Shown piece by piece: positions 24,691-32,460 of a DNA stretch of 64,000 bases. A program made the translations under genes and the position numbers. How positions within the stretch are numbered: position 1 is the first letter of the stretch; every line of letters begins with the position of its first letter. This DNA is from Candidatus Cryptobacteroides choladohippi (GTDB taxonomy: Bacteria; Bacteroidota; Bacteroidia; Bacteroidales; UBA932): positions 1 through 64,000 of the forward strand of contig JAGHSF010000059.1 in the NCBI GenBank assembly GCA_018065985.1, given 5' to 3'. The notes beneath the pieces were generated by a model. It ran no database searches, was not told the origin of the DNA, and saw nothing but the letters and a program-made list of their open reading frames with translations.

Positions 24691-24906
24691 ATGCCGATTG
24701 TAGTTAATGTTGATGTAATGCTCGCCAGGAGGAAGATGTCCTCCGGCGAGCTTGCAGACAAGATAGGAATTTCGGCCACCAACCTGTCCATCCTCAAGAC
24801 GGGCAAGGCCAAGGCCATACGTTTCAGCACGCTGGCCTCAATCTGCAAGGCGCTGGACTGCCAGCCCGGCGACCTGCTCGAATATCAGGCTGATGAAGAT
24901 GAATGA
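24691..24906 (+). CDS. Small XRE-family HTH regulator
   Basis: A 71-residue Cro/CI-type DNA-binding protein of the compact HTH_26/YozG kind. The helix-turn-helix is clear: SSGELADKIGISATNLSILK, then STLASICKALDCQPGDLLEY. It has no other domain. It follows flotillin by three bases and its 3' end overlaps the next gene by 14 bases, which suggests translational coupling. It may control this operon, but no operator was identified. Confidence 0.9.
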   Translation: MPIVVNVDVMLARRKMSSGELADKIGISATNLSILKTGKAKAIRFSTLASICKALDCQPGDLLEYQADEDE

Positions 24907-25429
24907 CATTGTAATCCTTGTGGCTGAAGAGGCCGAGGAACGTATGGTACGGCAGTACCTGCCCGAGGCCGAATGTGTGCGCACCGGGGTCGGGGCGTCG
25001 AATGTGATAAGGACATGCTGCGGGATACCTGCCGGGACCAGGGTGTTCAACATAGGATACGCCGGCAGCAATTCCCTCACCATAGGAACCGTGACGGCCG
25101 TCAGCCAGACCTTCCGCCTGATGAGCGATGCATACAGGTTCGTCGACCACAACAATCCTCTCTGCCTTGGCCGGGAGGGTTTCCCGTGCTATACAAGCAA
25201 TTCGTTCGTCACAGAGTCAGACAGGGTGGAACCCACCCTTTTCGACATGGAACTCAATTACATGGCGGCATTCCCCTTCGAATTCGCGGGTGCGATCAAG
25301 ATCGTCAGCGACAATCTGAGCGTGGACGCATTCCAGAACAACGCCATCCGTGAATCGGGCATCCTGACCTCTGCAGAAGTCTGGGAGAGGGTGGCCGCAT
25401 TGTACCGTTCAATCGTAAACAATAAATAA
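24893..25429 (+). CDS. Short MTAN/nucleoside-phosphorylase-like protein
   Basis: A 178-residue protein that looks like a shortened 5'-methylthioadenosine/S-adenosylhomocysteine nucleosidase. Family landmarks remain. VRTGVGASNV is near residue 35 and NIGYAGSNS near 55. FDMELNYMAAF carries the Met-Glu that contacts ribose. IVSDNLS carries the catalytic-type Asp. MTAN is usually near 230 residues, so some strands are missing; activity is uncertain but the key residues look intact. It overlaps the XRE gene and sits two bases before a sugar isomerase, within the flotillin operon. Futalosine hydrolase and purine phosphorylase are alternatives within the same fold. Confidence 0.7.
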   Translation: MKMNDIVILVAEEAEERMVRQYLPEAECVRTGVGASNVIRTCCGIPAGTRVFNIGYAGSNSLTIGTVTAVSQTFRLMSDAYRFVDHNNPLCLGREGFPCYTSNSFVTESDRVEPTLFDMELNYMAAFPFEFAGAIKIVSDNLSVDAFQNNAIRESGILTSAEVWERVAALYRSIVNNK

Positions 25430-25430
25430 A

Positions 25431-26393
25431 ATGAAAGCTAAAACCATCATCAGCGCAGCTCTGATTGCAGTTCTCTGCCTTTGTTCCTGCGCAAACAACT
25501 GTTCAAAGAAGTGCTGCGCTCATGACGAGTGCTGCTGCCATCAGTTCTCAAAGAAACTTCCCGTGGGCGTTCAGCTGTACTCCGTTCGCACCGACCTCGA
25601 AAAGGACTTCTACGGTACCCTCAAGGCAATCCGTGAGATGGGCTATGCAGGAGTGGAATTCTACGGCGAGTATTACGGCAACACTCCCACCCAGGTGAAG
25701 CAGTGGTGCACAGAGCTCGGACTCATCCCCTTTTCCAACCATGTGCCTTTCCAGCAGATGATCGACGACGTGGACAAAGTCATCGAGGACAATCTCATCC
25801 TTGGTGTTCAGTATCTCGTCTTCCCCTATATGGATGAGGCAAGCCGTCCCGGCATCGATCCCGAGCAGTTCAAGGCAACGGTTGCAAAGATCGGTGAGAT
25901 CGGACAGAAGGTCCACGCAGCCGGCTTCCAGCTCCTCTATCACAACCACGACTTCGAGTTCGTGACCCTCGAGGACGGCACGGTCGGATATGACTACATC
26001 TTCGCAGCCAACGGCCGTGAGAAGCTCCAGAATGAGCTCGACGTATGCTGGGCAAACTATGCAGGCTTCGATCCCGCAGAGGTTCTCGCGAAGTACGCAG
26101 GCAGCATCCCTGTAGTCCATCTGAAGGACTACTATCTCGAGGGCAAGCTCAGTTCGGCTCCCTATGCGCTTATCGGCATCAGTACCGACAACGCGATGAA
26201 GGATGACGGAGGCTGGTTCGAGTATCGCCCCGTAGGCATGGGTCTGGTGGACATCCCCTCAGTGATCAAGGCCGCCATCGACGGAAACGCACAGTGGCTC
26301 TGCGTGGAGCAGGATGAGCCCAATGAGGGTCTGACACGCCTTCAGGGAGTTGCAAAGAGCGTGGAATATCTGAGGTCCCTCGACCTGATGTAG
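25431..26393 (+). CDS. Sugar phosphate isomerase/epimerase-like lipoprotein
   Basis: A 320-residue TIM-barrel protein of the xylose-isomerase-like family (AP_endonuc_2). GVQLYSVRTDLEKDF starts the barrel. Metal-site residues are seen in YHNHDFEF, in ELDVCWANYAG, in VVHLKDY and in WLCVEQDE. A lipoprotein signal precedes it (LIAVLCLCSCA), so the enzyme is probably tethered outside the cytoplasm. Right after the lipid site comes an exceptional Cys-rich tail, CSKKCCAHDECCCHQ. Related proteins act as sugar isomerases, epimerases or 3-keto-glycoside-processing enzymes; the substrate here is unknown. It ends the operon that starts with NfeD-like at 22.65 kb. Confidence 0.82.
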   Translation: MKAKTIISAALIAVLCLCSCANNCSKKCCAHDECCCHQFSKKLPVGVQLYSVRTDLEKDFYGTLKAIREMGYAGVEFYGEYYGNTPTQVKQWCTELGLIPFSNHVPFQQMIDDVDKVIEDNLILGVQYLVFPYMDEASRPGIDPEQFKATVAKIGEIGQKVHAAGFQLLYHNHDFEFVTLEDGTVGYDYIFAANGREKLQNELDVCWANYAGFDPAEVLAKYAGSIPVVHLKDYYLEGKLSSAPYALIGISTDNAMKDDGGWFEYRPVGMGLVDIPSVIKAAIDGNAQWLCVEQDEPNEGLTRLQGVAKSVEYLRSLDLM

Positions 26394-26424
26394 TTCGGAT
26401 ATTTCAGGAATTCCAAAATATTTT

Positions 26425-26457
26425 TTTGGGTAAATTCCTCAAATAATTGTATATTTG
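26425..26457 (+). promoter_or_regulatory. Promoter of the structured RNA
   Basis: TTTG at 26425..26428 and TATATTTG at 26450..26457 are 21 bases apart, a near-perfect Bacteroidetes promoter. No ORF starts downstream before the CYTH gene, which has its own -7 box. Confidence 0.7.
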
Positions 26458-26459
26458 CA

Positions 26460-26760
26460 TTCTTAATCCGACTACTCGGATAAGAACTCTTTGATTTTAC
26501 ATGCATCAGAAGGAATCCTGAACGTCAGAGCTTCTGACATATGAGGAGAAAAGTTGATGCAGATGATTCCAGAATAGGGTTCCGCTTATGCTAGCGGTAA
26601 CTAAAATGGTGTGGAATTCAGGTTGTCGTGAGACATCCTTGGTACTTTAAGGTATAATCGGAACTCCTCCTGGAATTATTCTTCAAGATCGGCAATCATA
26701 TCATTCTGCGTTCGGCATCTTCTGTATTTTTTCATGACAGACGGAGATACCGTTTTTTTT
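26460..26760 (+). ncRNA. Unidentified structured RNA, about 270-300 nt
   Basis: An independent non-coding unit with its own promoter and base composition visibly poorer in GC than its neighbours. The 5' end forms an 11-base-pair hairpin with one bulged A (26460..26486, ATCCGA-CTAC-TCGGAT at its tip). GCATCA (26503) pairs with TGATGC (26555) around a GTCAGA/TCTGAC hairpin. A long stem ATTCCAG/CTGGAAT (26566/26670) extends through GGGTTCCG/CGGAACTCC (26577/26659). It encloses a GTGA (GNRA) tetraloop hairpin at 26621..26638. The 3' end has a T-run near 26726..26731 and ACGG-loop-CCGT with eight T at 26741..26760. No tmRNA CCA end and no RNase P core motif was seen. A 6S-like or Bacteroidales-specific RNA is possible. 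Confidence 0.65.
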
Positions 26761-26762
26761 GT

Positions 26763-26770
26763 TATATTTG
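26763..26770 (+). promoter_or_regulatory. CYTH gene -7 box
   Basis: TATATTTG lies 19 bases before the ATG of the CYTH gene, directly after the T-run that ends the RNA gene. Confidence 0.55.
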
Positions 26771-26789
26771 AGAAGGACAGCACAGTCAC

Positions 26790-27266
26790 ATGGCACAGGA
26801 GATCGAGAAGAAATTCCTCATCAGGGAGGATTGCAGGCAGGAAGCCTTCGATGCGATACGCATCACCCAGGGCTATCTTTCATCGGCCCCGGAGCGGACC
26901 GTGCGCGTCCGCGTGAAAGGCGGCAGGGGATTCATCACCGTCAAGGGAAAGGGCAGCGCATCAGGAGCATCCCGCTTCGAGTGGGAGAAGGAAATCCCGG
27001 TTGACGATGCCAGGGCCCTCCTCGAACTTGCAGAGCCGGGAGTGATAGACAAGACACGCTATCTTGTGAGGAACACCGACGGCGTGCACGTCTGGGAAGT
27101 TGACGAATTCTACGGCGACAACGCCGGGCTCACCATCGCCGAGATCGAACTCTCTGACGAGAACGAGCCCTTCGACAAGCCCGACTGGCTTGGAGATGAG
27201 GTCACCTCAGACCCCAGGTACTACAACGCGATGCTGGTGAAGAACCCTTACAAGAACTGGAAATGA
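26790..27266 (+). CDS. CYTH-domain triphosphate tunnel protein
   Basis: A 158-residue soluble protein with the CYTH/TTM signature ExExK at the very N-terminus (EIEKKF, residues 4-9). Charged tunnel strands follow: TVRVRVKGG, FITVKGKG, FEWEKEIP, and later EVDEFYG and IAEIELSDEN. This matches the short bacterial class often annotated as inorganic triphosphatase or class IV adenylate cyclase-like. It probably hydrolyses triphosphate or a related substrate with a divalent metal. The next gene begins 30 bases downstream on the same strand and may be co-transcribed. Confidence 0.9.
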   Translation: MAQEIEKKFLIREDCRQEAFDAIRITQGYLSSAPERTVRVRVKGGRGFITVKGKGSASGASRFEWEKEIPVDDARALLELAEPGVIDKTRYLVRNTDGVHVWEVDEFYGDNAGLTIAEIELSDENEPFDKPDWLGDEVTSDPRYYNAMLVKNPYKNWK

Positions 27267-27296
27267 CTGCTGGCCGGTAGCCAGCGTATTTGACTC

Positions 27297-28682
27297 ATGA
27301 TAGAAGTTGATGCCAGAATCCATGACCGCTACTCCCTCGAGTTCAAGATGGGGTTTGTTGCCGGCAGCCAGCCTGAGGAGCGTGACTTCAAGGTAGGCAT
27401 GTGGATCTTCGTGCCTTCGGTGCTGGACATAACCCCGGCATCATTCACCCCGTCAGAGTTCTACCGCTGCGTCAAGTCGAACATACGCCTCATGACACCG
27501 CAGTTCCGCCTTTGCGACATCGTCGGCGGGAAGGCAGCCCCGCTTGGCAATGTCATATCCGCCTCTGACAGCGACTATGAATATCAGCTGAAACTTTTCT
27601 GCGCCATTGTGAAAAGCTCGCTGAGGGCGCAGGTCAAAGTGATCCTTGCCGCGTCTGAAAACGGACGCAAGGCTCTTTGTGAGGCACTTGTCGCCGACAT
27701 CCGCGCAATCTTCGGCGCCGTTGACGGCCTGCGTGCCTCGGAAACCGGCCGCAATCACACCGACTGCCATGACTACTGCAACGAGTTCCTGATGAACATA
27801 GTGGCCCAGGGCTGCATCAAAATCTATCTGGCAGGCAGGAACTCCGACATTGCGGCGCTGCTGCATGAGGTCGACGGACGCCGGGAAGCCGGCGGGTTCC
27901 CGAAGATATGCGCCGGCTCCGAGGACGGCAATGCCGCTTTCCTGCACCGCCGTGGCGTCCTGAAGAAATATGTCGAGAGCCTTCTGTATCTGCGCGTTCC
28001 AAAAAAGCGTGATGGCGTGTTTGCGGAGCAGGCATACTTCAGCCTTGCAGCCGGCCTTGCAATGATCTTTGCGACAGTGGTGGCCTGGGCTTTCCAAAGG
28101 CATTTCGGCAATCTGACCTGGCCTCTTTTCATTGCGCTGATAATCAGCTATATGCTGAAAGACCGCATAAAGGAGCTCATGCGTTTCTGGTTTGCCCATC
28201 GCCTCAGTGACCGCTACTATGACAACAGGGCCAGGATGAGCATCCACGGCACCGACATAGGCGTCCTGAAGGAGGCCTTCGACTTCATTCCCCAGAACAG
28301 GGTCCCTTCGGATGTGGATGCCTTGCGTAACAGCTCCCATCTCTTTACCGCCGAGAATCATTTCTCCGACGAGAACGTGCTCCTCTACCGCAAGAAGGTC
28401 CATCTCGACCGTGAAAGGATGGACAAGGTCAGCACATACAGCTTCAGCGGCGTCAACGACATCATACGCCTGCAGGTGCGCCCCTTCCTCAGAAAGATGG
28501 ATGATCCCGGCCAGACCTTCTATCTGCTGGATGGTCAGGATGAGCTGCAGGCCGTTGCATGCAGCAAGGAATACCACATCAACATAGTTCTCCAGTACCG
28601 CTACGGTGTCACCACCGAATACAAAAGATTCCGTCTGACGCTTGACCGTGACGGAATCAAAAATCTTGAAGCTATTCTGTAG
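27297..28682 (+). CDS. Unknown membrane protein with large soluble flanks
   Basis: A 461-residue protein I do not recognise. Residues 1-230 are soluble and mixed, with FVPSVLDITPASFTPSEFY near the start. Two adjacent hydrophobic segments (about 243-265 and 268-287, LAAGLAMIFATVVAWAF and WPLFIALIISYML) form a membrane hairpin. The C-terminal 170 residues are soluble and charged, ending FRLTLDRDGIKNLEAIL. No catalytic motif is evident. The layout suggests two cytoplasmic domains bracketing a membrane hairpin. It is downstream of the CYTH gene, so the two may share a message. Its 3' side has palindromic tandem repeats. Confidence 0.75.
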   Translation: MIEVDARIHDRYSLEFKMGFVAGSQPEERDFKVGMWIFVPSVLDITPASFTPSEFYRCVKSNIRLMTPQFRLCDIVGGKAAPLGNVISASDSDYEYQLKLFCAIVKSSLRAQVKVILAASENGRKALCEALVADIRAIFGAVDGLRASETGRNHTDCHDYCNEFLMNIVAQGCIKIYLAGRNSDIAALLHEVDGRREAGGFPKICAGSEDGNAAFLHRRGVLKKYVESLLYLRVPKKRDGVFAEQAYFSLAAGLAMIFATVVAWAFQRHFGNLTWPLFIALIISYMLKDRIKELMRFWFAHRLSDRYYDNRARMSIHGTDIGVLKEAFDFIPQNRVPSDVDALRNSSHLFTAENHFSDENVLLYRKKVHLDRERMDKVSTYSFSGVNDIIRLQVRPFLRKMDDPGQTFYLLDGQDELQAVACSKEYHINIVLQYRYGVTTEYKRFRLTLDRDGIKNLEAIL

Positions 28683-28733
28683 TACGCTCGCTAGCAGTTC
28701 GCGACCAACGGTCGCCGAAGGTCGCCGGGGGAC

Positions 28734-28822
28734 GTTACGGGGGCAGAGCCCCCGTCAAAAGGTGTCAACGGCGCAGCCGTTACGGGGGCGGGCCTCCGTC
28801 AAAAGCCGTTAACGGCGCAGCC
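28734..28822. repeat. Two-copy tandem palindromic repeat between convergent genes
   Basis: Two units of 45 and 44 bases begin GTTACGGGGGC and end GGCGCAGCC. Each unit contains a G-rich hairpin (GGGGGCAGAGCCCCC in the first) and an AACGGCGCAGCCGTT-like hairpin, joined by GTCAAAAG. The array fills the gap between the unknown membrane protein and pheS and stops two bases before the pheS stop codon. It may act as a bidirectional terminator or be a dispersed REP-like element. Confidence 0.75.
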
Positions 28823-28823
28823 G

Positions 28824-29861
28824 CTAGACCTCAGGTGCGGAATCAAATTCCTTCAGGAAACGCATATCGTTCTCGAAATAGTGGCGCAGGTCGTTGACCT
28901 GCCACTTGAGCATGGCGATGCGCTCAAGACCCATGCCGAATGCGAATCCGCTGTATTTCTTTGAATCGATGCCGCTGGCCTCGAGGACGTTGGGGTCCAC
29001 CATGCCGGCGCCGAGGATCTCGAGCCAGCCTGTTCCCTTGCAGATGTTGCAACCCTTGCCGTGGCAGATGTTGCAGCTTACGTCAACCTCTGTAGAGGGC
29101 TCGGTGAAGGGGAAGTATGAGGGCCTCATCCTGATCTGTGTGTCGGGGCCGAACATTTCTCGTGCGAACAGAAGCAGAGCCTGCTTGAGGTCGGCGAAGG
29201 TGACGTTCTCATCGATGTAAAGGCCTTCCACCTGATGGAAGATGCAGTGCGCACGTGCGCTGATTGCCTCGTTGCGGAACACACGTCCGGGGCAGATGAC
29301 ACGGATGGGAAGTCCCATGCTCTCCATCGAACGTACCTGCACGCTTGAAGTGTGGGTGCGCAGAAGGATGGGATTGAGATGCCCTGCGCTAACGAAGAAG
29401 GTGTCCTGCATGTCGCGGGCAGGGTGGTTGGGAGGGAAATTGAGAGCCTCGAACACATGGTAGTCGTCTTCGATCTCAGGTCCTTCGGCCACGTCGTAGC
29501 CGAACTTGCGGAAGATGTCCACAATCTCCTGACGGACAATGCTTACAGGGTGACGGGAACCGAGCTCGAAGTTGTCTCCCGGCATGCTGAGATCCTGCTT
29601 GGGAGCGCTTGCAGCCGCACTTTCGCTAATCGTTGACTTGAGCTCGTCAATCTTTGACTGAACGGTGTTCTTAAGTTCGTTGAGGGGCTTTCCGAATTCC
29701 TTCTTGAACTCCTTGTCCATCGTACGGAACTCATCGAAGAGGGCGGTTACCGAACCCTTCTTTCCAAGGAAGGCAATCCTTGCGTCCTCTATGTCCTTCT
29801 GTGTCTTGCACACGAGCTTGCCAAGTTCGGCAAGTATCCTGTCTATATCTTCACGTGTCAT
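28824..29861 (-). CDS. pheS: Phenylalanyl-tRNA synthetase alpha subunit
   Basis: A 345-residue class II synthetase subunit that charges tRNA-Phe as part of an alpha2beta2 enzyme. The N-terminal coiled coil (about 1-90) precedes the catalytic core. Motif 2 is seen in VRSMESMGLPIRVICPGRVFRNEAISARAH, and HQVEGLYIDENVTFADLK follows. Motif 3 lies in FAFGMGLERIAMLKW near the C-terminus. Length is normal. The gene follows the small secreted protein gene by three bases, so it is probably expressed from the promoter near 30.29 kb. PheT is not in the window. Confidence 0.97.
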   Translation of the reverse strand: MTREDIDRILAELGKLVCKTQKDIEDARIAFLGKKGSVTALFDEFRTMDKEFKKEFGKPLNELKNTVQSKIDELKSTISESAAASAPKQDLSMPGDNFELGSRHPVSIVRQEIVDIFRKFGYDVAEGPEIEDDYHVFEALNFPPNHPARDMQDTFFVSAGHLNPILLRTHTSSVQVRSMESMGLPIRVICPGRVFRNEAISARAHCIFHQVEGLYIDENVTFADLKQALLLFAREMFGPDTQIRMRPSYFPFTEPSTEVDVSCNICHGKGCNICKGTGWLEILGAGMVDPNVLEASGIDSKKYSGFAFGMGLERIAMLKWQVNDLRHYFENDMRFLKEFDSAPEV

Positions 29862-29864
29862 ATT

Positions 29865-30263
29865 CTAGTTGTTTCTTTTTGCATTTCTTTTGTCTCTTGC
29901 CTTCTTCTCCTTGGCCGCACCGCTCTTGAGATACTTTTCCCACTGGCTCTCGTCAAATACCTTTTCGAAAGCGGCGTAGGTCTTGTCCATCCACTTGTCC
30001 TGAGCCATGACAAAGAGGTCGGCGTTGCTTACCTTGCTCTGGTTGAGCTCCTTGAGCTCGTCCATCATGCCCTTGTAGTTTGCCGTGAGGATGGAGTCGA
30101 CGTAGAAGACCTGCCAGTCCTCGAGCTTCAGATTCTCGGCATGGTGCTCTACCTCCCTCTCTATTGCTTCGGCAAGTTTCTTCTCCTGTTCCTCCTCGCT
30201 CATCTGCTGTGCAAAAACACCCAGAGGCAAGAGGAAAAGTACGAGACTAACAAAAAATTTCAT
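29865..30263 (-). CDS. Small secreted protein of unknown function
   Basis: The track start at 30305 is upstream of the TAAATTTG promoter box. The ATG at 30263 gives MKFFVSLVLFLLPLGVFAQQ, a clear signal peptide, and a 132-residue product. The mature part is charged and helical, with EEEQEKKLAEAIEREVEHH, and ends in a basic KEKKARDKRNAKRNN tail. There is no recognised domain. LEDWQVFYVDSILTANYKGMMDEL suggests a periplasmic helical bundle. It precedes pheS in the same operon, a pairing with no obvious reason. Confidence 0.75.
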   Translation of the reverse strand: MKFFVSLVLFLLPLGVFAQQMSEEEQEKKLAEAIEREVEHHAENLKLEDWQVFYVDSILTANYKGMMDELKELNQSKVSNADLFVMAQDKWMDKTYAAFEKVFDESQWEKYLKSGAAKEKKARDKRNAKRNN

Positions 30264-30292
30264 AGATTTGCAATTGTCAATCTGCAAATTTA
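30263..30292. promoter_or_regulatory. Overlapping divergent promoters
   Basis: TAAATTTG on the minus strand (30285..30292) drives the small secreted protein gene and pheS. TAGATTTG on the plus strand (30263..30270) can drive the C69 dipeptidase gene at 30309. The plus -7 box overlaps the first codon of the minus gene. Confidence 0.55.
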
Positions 30293-30308
30293 ATAAAGAA
30301 AACATAAA

Positions 30309-32012
30309 ATGAGAAAATTTCTGTTTGCCACGCTTGCTCTCGCAACGTTGCTGAGTTTCCGTGCGGGTGCCTGCACCAACGTCATAATCACGAAGGGCGC
30401 CAGTTCAGACGGATCCTGCATGGTTTCCTATGCTGCCGACTCGCACTGGCTCTACGGCGAACTGTATTTCAATCCCGCTGCCGACCATGCAAGGGGATCA
30501 AAGCTTCCCATCGTGGAGTGGGACACATACAAGCCCCTCGGATCGATAGCGCAGGTGGAGCATACCTGCCAGACCATGGGCAACATGAACGAGCATCAGC
30601 TCATCATAGCCGAGACCACCTGGGGCGGCCGTGACGAGTTGTCAGACCCGGCCGGCATCATGGACTACGGCAGCCTCATTTACGTGACCCTGCAGCGTGC
30701 AGAGACGGCTCGTGAGGCCATCCAGACCATAGTCGGGCTCGCAAACGAATACGGATACCCCTCAAGCGGCGAGACCTTCAGCATCGCTGACAAGGACGAG
30801 GCCTGGATCATGGACCTCATTGGCAAGGGACCCGACAACAAGGGCATAGTGTGGGTTGCGCGCCGCATACCCGACGGTTACGTCTGCGCACATGCAAACC
30901 TCTGCCGCATAACCACTTTCCCCTGGGATGACCCCGACAACTGCCTCTTTGCACCCGACGTTGCCGAGTTTGCCCGCAGCAAGGGATGGTACAGCGGCCC
31001 CGACGAGGAGTTCAGTTTCAGGGCGGCATACTGCCAGCTCGACTTCGGCGAGGTGCGTGGCTGCGACGGCCGTGTCTGGAGCGCATTCAACACCTTGGGC
31101 AAGGGCAGTTTCACATATGAGAAGGACGGGCAGGAAGTGACCATGCCTGCCGACGGCTGGCTCGACTATGCCATGGGCTACGACCTGGAAGGCGAGCTGC
31201 CCCTGTGGGTGAAACCTGCTGCGAAAGTCACCCCGAAGACCCTTGCCGACGTCATGCGCGACCACTTCGAGGGCACTCCCATGGACATGCGCACCGACAT
31301 AGGCGCAGGTGGCAATGCCTGCCCTTACCGCTGGCGTCCCATGGACTTCGAGTGGGAGGGCGAGACTTATGTCAACGAGCGCGCCATCGCCACCCAGCAG
31401 ACTGGCTTCTGGTTCGTGGCCCAGGCCCGCGGATGGCTCCCTGATGCCGTTGGCGCTCTTGTGTGGTTTGGCGTCGATGATGCTGCAACCTCTTATCTTA
31501 CACCTGTTTATGTAAGTTCTACCGAGGTTCCCGAGTGCTTCCGCGAGGGCAACGGCGACCTCCTCCACTACAGCCCCACCTCTGCATTCTGGATGTGCAA
31601 CCGTGTCACCAATTCCTGCTACAGGATGTACAATCAGATGGAGCCCGTCGTGCGCAGGGAGATCGATGCATACGAATATGACATGATGTTCGACCGTGTT
31701 CCCAAGTTCGACGACCTTCTCTGCCGCACCCTTTCCAAAGGGGGCAGGCGTGCGTTGAAGAAGACCCGCAAGGCCATGACCGCCTTCAGTGTCGACAACG
31801 CCCAGAGGCAGTTCAGGAACTGGGTGGAACTCGAGGAGCTGCTCACCGTCAAGTTCATCGACGGCAACGTGAAGGCACAGGATGCCGACGGCAAGTTCCT
31901 TCATTCACAGTATCATGCCGGAACTCCCGAAGGTCTGGAGCAGCCCGGCTACACAGACTTCTGGAAGAAGGCGGTCGCCTGGTTCCACGGAAAAACGGTA
32001 AAGGTTCAGTAA
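30309..32012 (+). CDS. C69-family dipeptidase
   Basis: A 567-residue Ntn-hydrolase of peptidase family C69 (PepD type). The signal sequence ends at RAGA and the next residue is the catalytic Cys of CTNVIITKGASSDGS, which becomes the N-terminal nucleophile. Core motifs are AADSHWLYGELYF, HQLIIAETTWGG and the region around FSIADKDEAWIMDLIGKG. It likely cleaves dipeptides in the periplasm. A MarR gene starts one base after the stop and is probably co-transcribed. Confidence 0.93.
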   Translation: MRKFLFATLALATLLSFRAGACTNVIITKGASSDGSCMVSYAADSHWLYGELYFNPAADHARGSKLPIVEWDTYKPLGSIAQVEHTCQTMGNMNEHQLIIAETTWGGRDELSDPAGIMDYGSLIYVTLQRAETAREAIQTIVGLANEYGYPSSGETFSIADKDEAWIMDLIGKGPDNKGIVWVARRIPDGYVCAHANLCRITTFPWDDPDNCLFAPDVAEFARSKGWYSGPDEEFSFRAAYCQLDFGEVRGCDGRVWSAFNTLGKGSFTYEKDGQEVTMPADGWLDYAMGYDLEGELPLWVKPAAKVTPKTLADVMRDHFEGTPMDMRTDIGAGGNACPYRWRPMDFEWEGETYVNERAIATQQTGFWFVAQARGWLPDAVGALVWFGVDDAATSYLTPVYVSSTEVPECFREGNGDLLHYSPTSAFWMCNRVTNSCYRMYNQMEPVVRREIDAYEYDMMFDRVPKFDDLLCRTLSKGGRRALKKTRKAMTAFSVDNAQRQFRNWVELEELLTVKFIDGNVKAQDADGKFLHSQYHAGTPEGLEQPGYTDFWKKAVAWFHGKTVKVQ

Positions 32013-32013
32013 G

Positions 32014-32460
32014 ATGCTTCTGTCAAAAAGAATAGCGGTTTGCCTCAATCTGGCTGCATGCAAGCTCAAACAGTATACCGCAGCCCAGCTGAAGCGTTGC
32101 AATGTAGGTCTCACTCCCGAGCAGTTCCTGCTCATCGACATCCTCTGGAACCAGGGTCCCATGTCTCAGCAGAGCGTGGCCGACCTCATGCAGAAGGACA
32201 AGAACTCCATCACCAAGCTGGTGGATGCTCTCGAGAAGAAGGGTCTTGTGATGCGTAAGAAGGATGTGACCGACAGGCGCTCGAACCTTATCGTGCTCAC
32301 TTCCGAAGCCGAGGATCTGAAATTCGGTGCGAAGGAGACAGGCATCTCCATACTCGACAGCATCCTCGAGGGAATCAGCGAGGAGGAACTGGAGAACTTC
32401 CTCGGCACGCTTGCCAAGCTTACGGGAAACATGGAGCTGAAGATTCTGAGCGAGGGCTAG
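32014..32460 (+). CDS. MarR-family transcriptional regulator
   Basis: A 148-residue winged-helix regulator. The MarR domain is clear: PMSQQSVADLMQKDKNSITK, VDALEKKGLVMRK and the wing DVTDRRSNLIVLTSEAE. Such proteins usually dimerise and repress from 16-20 bp palindromes until a small ligand binds. It sits with the C69 dipeptidase gene and ends four bases into the last gene of the convergent sul-hdr operon. That operon's promoter has two 18-bp palindromes of MarR-like size, so this protein is a candidate regulator; the link is inference from proximity only. Confidence 0.92.
   Translation: MLLSKRIAVCLNLAACKLKQYTAAQLKRCNVGLTPEQFLLIDILWNQGPMSQQSVADLMQKDKNSITKLVDALEKKGLVMRKKDVTDRRSNLIVLTSEAEDLKFGAKETGISILDSILEGISEEELENFLGTLAKLTGNMELKILSEG

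Noticed and set aside
26460-26760. tmRNA or RNase P RNA
   Set aside because: There is no CCA-ended tRNA-like part and no conserved RNase P core sequence.
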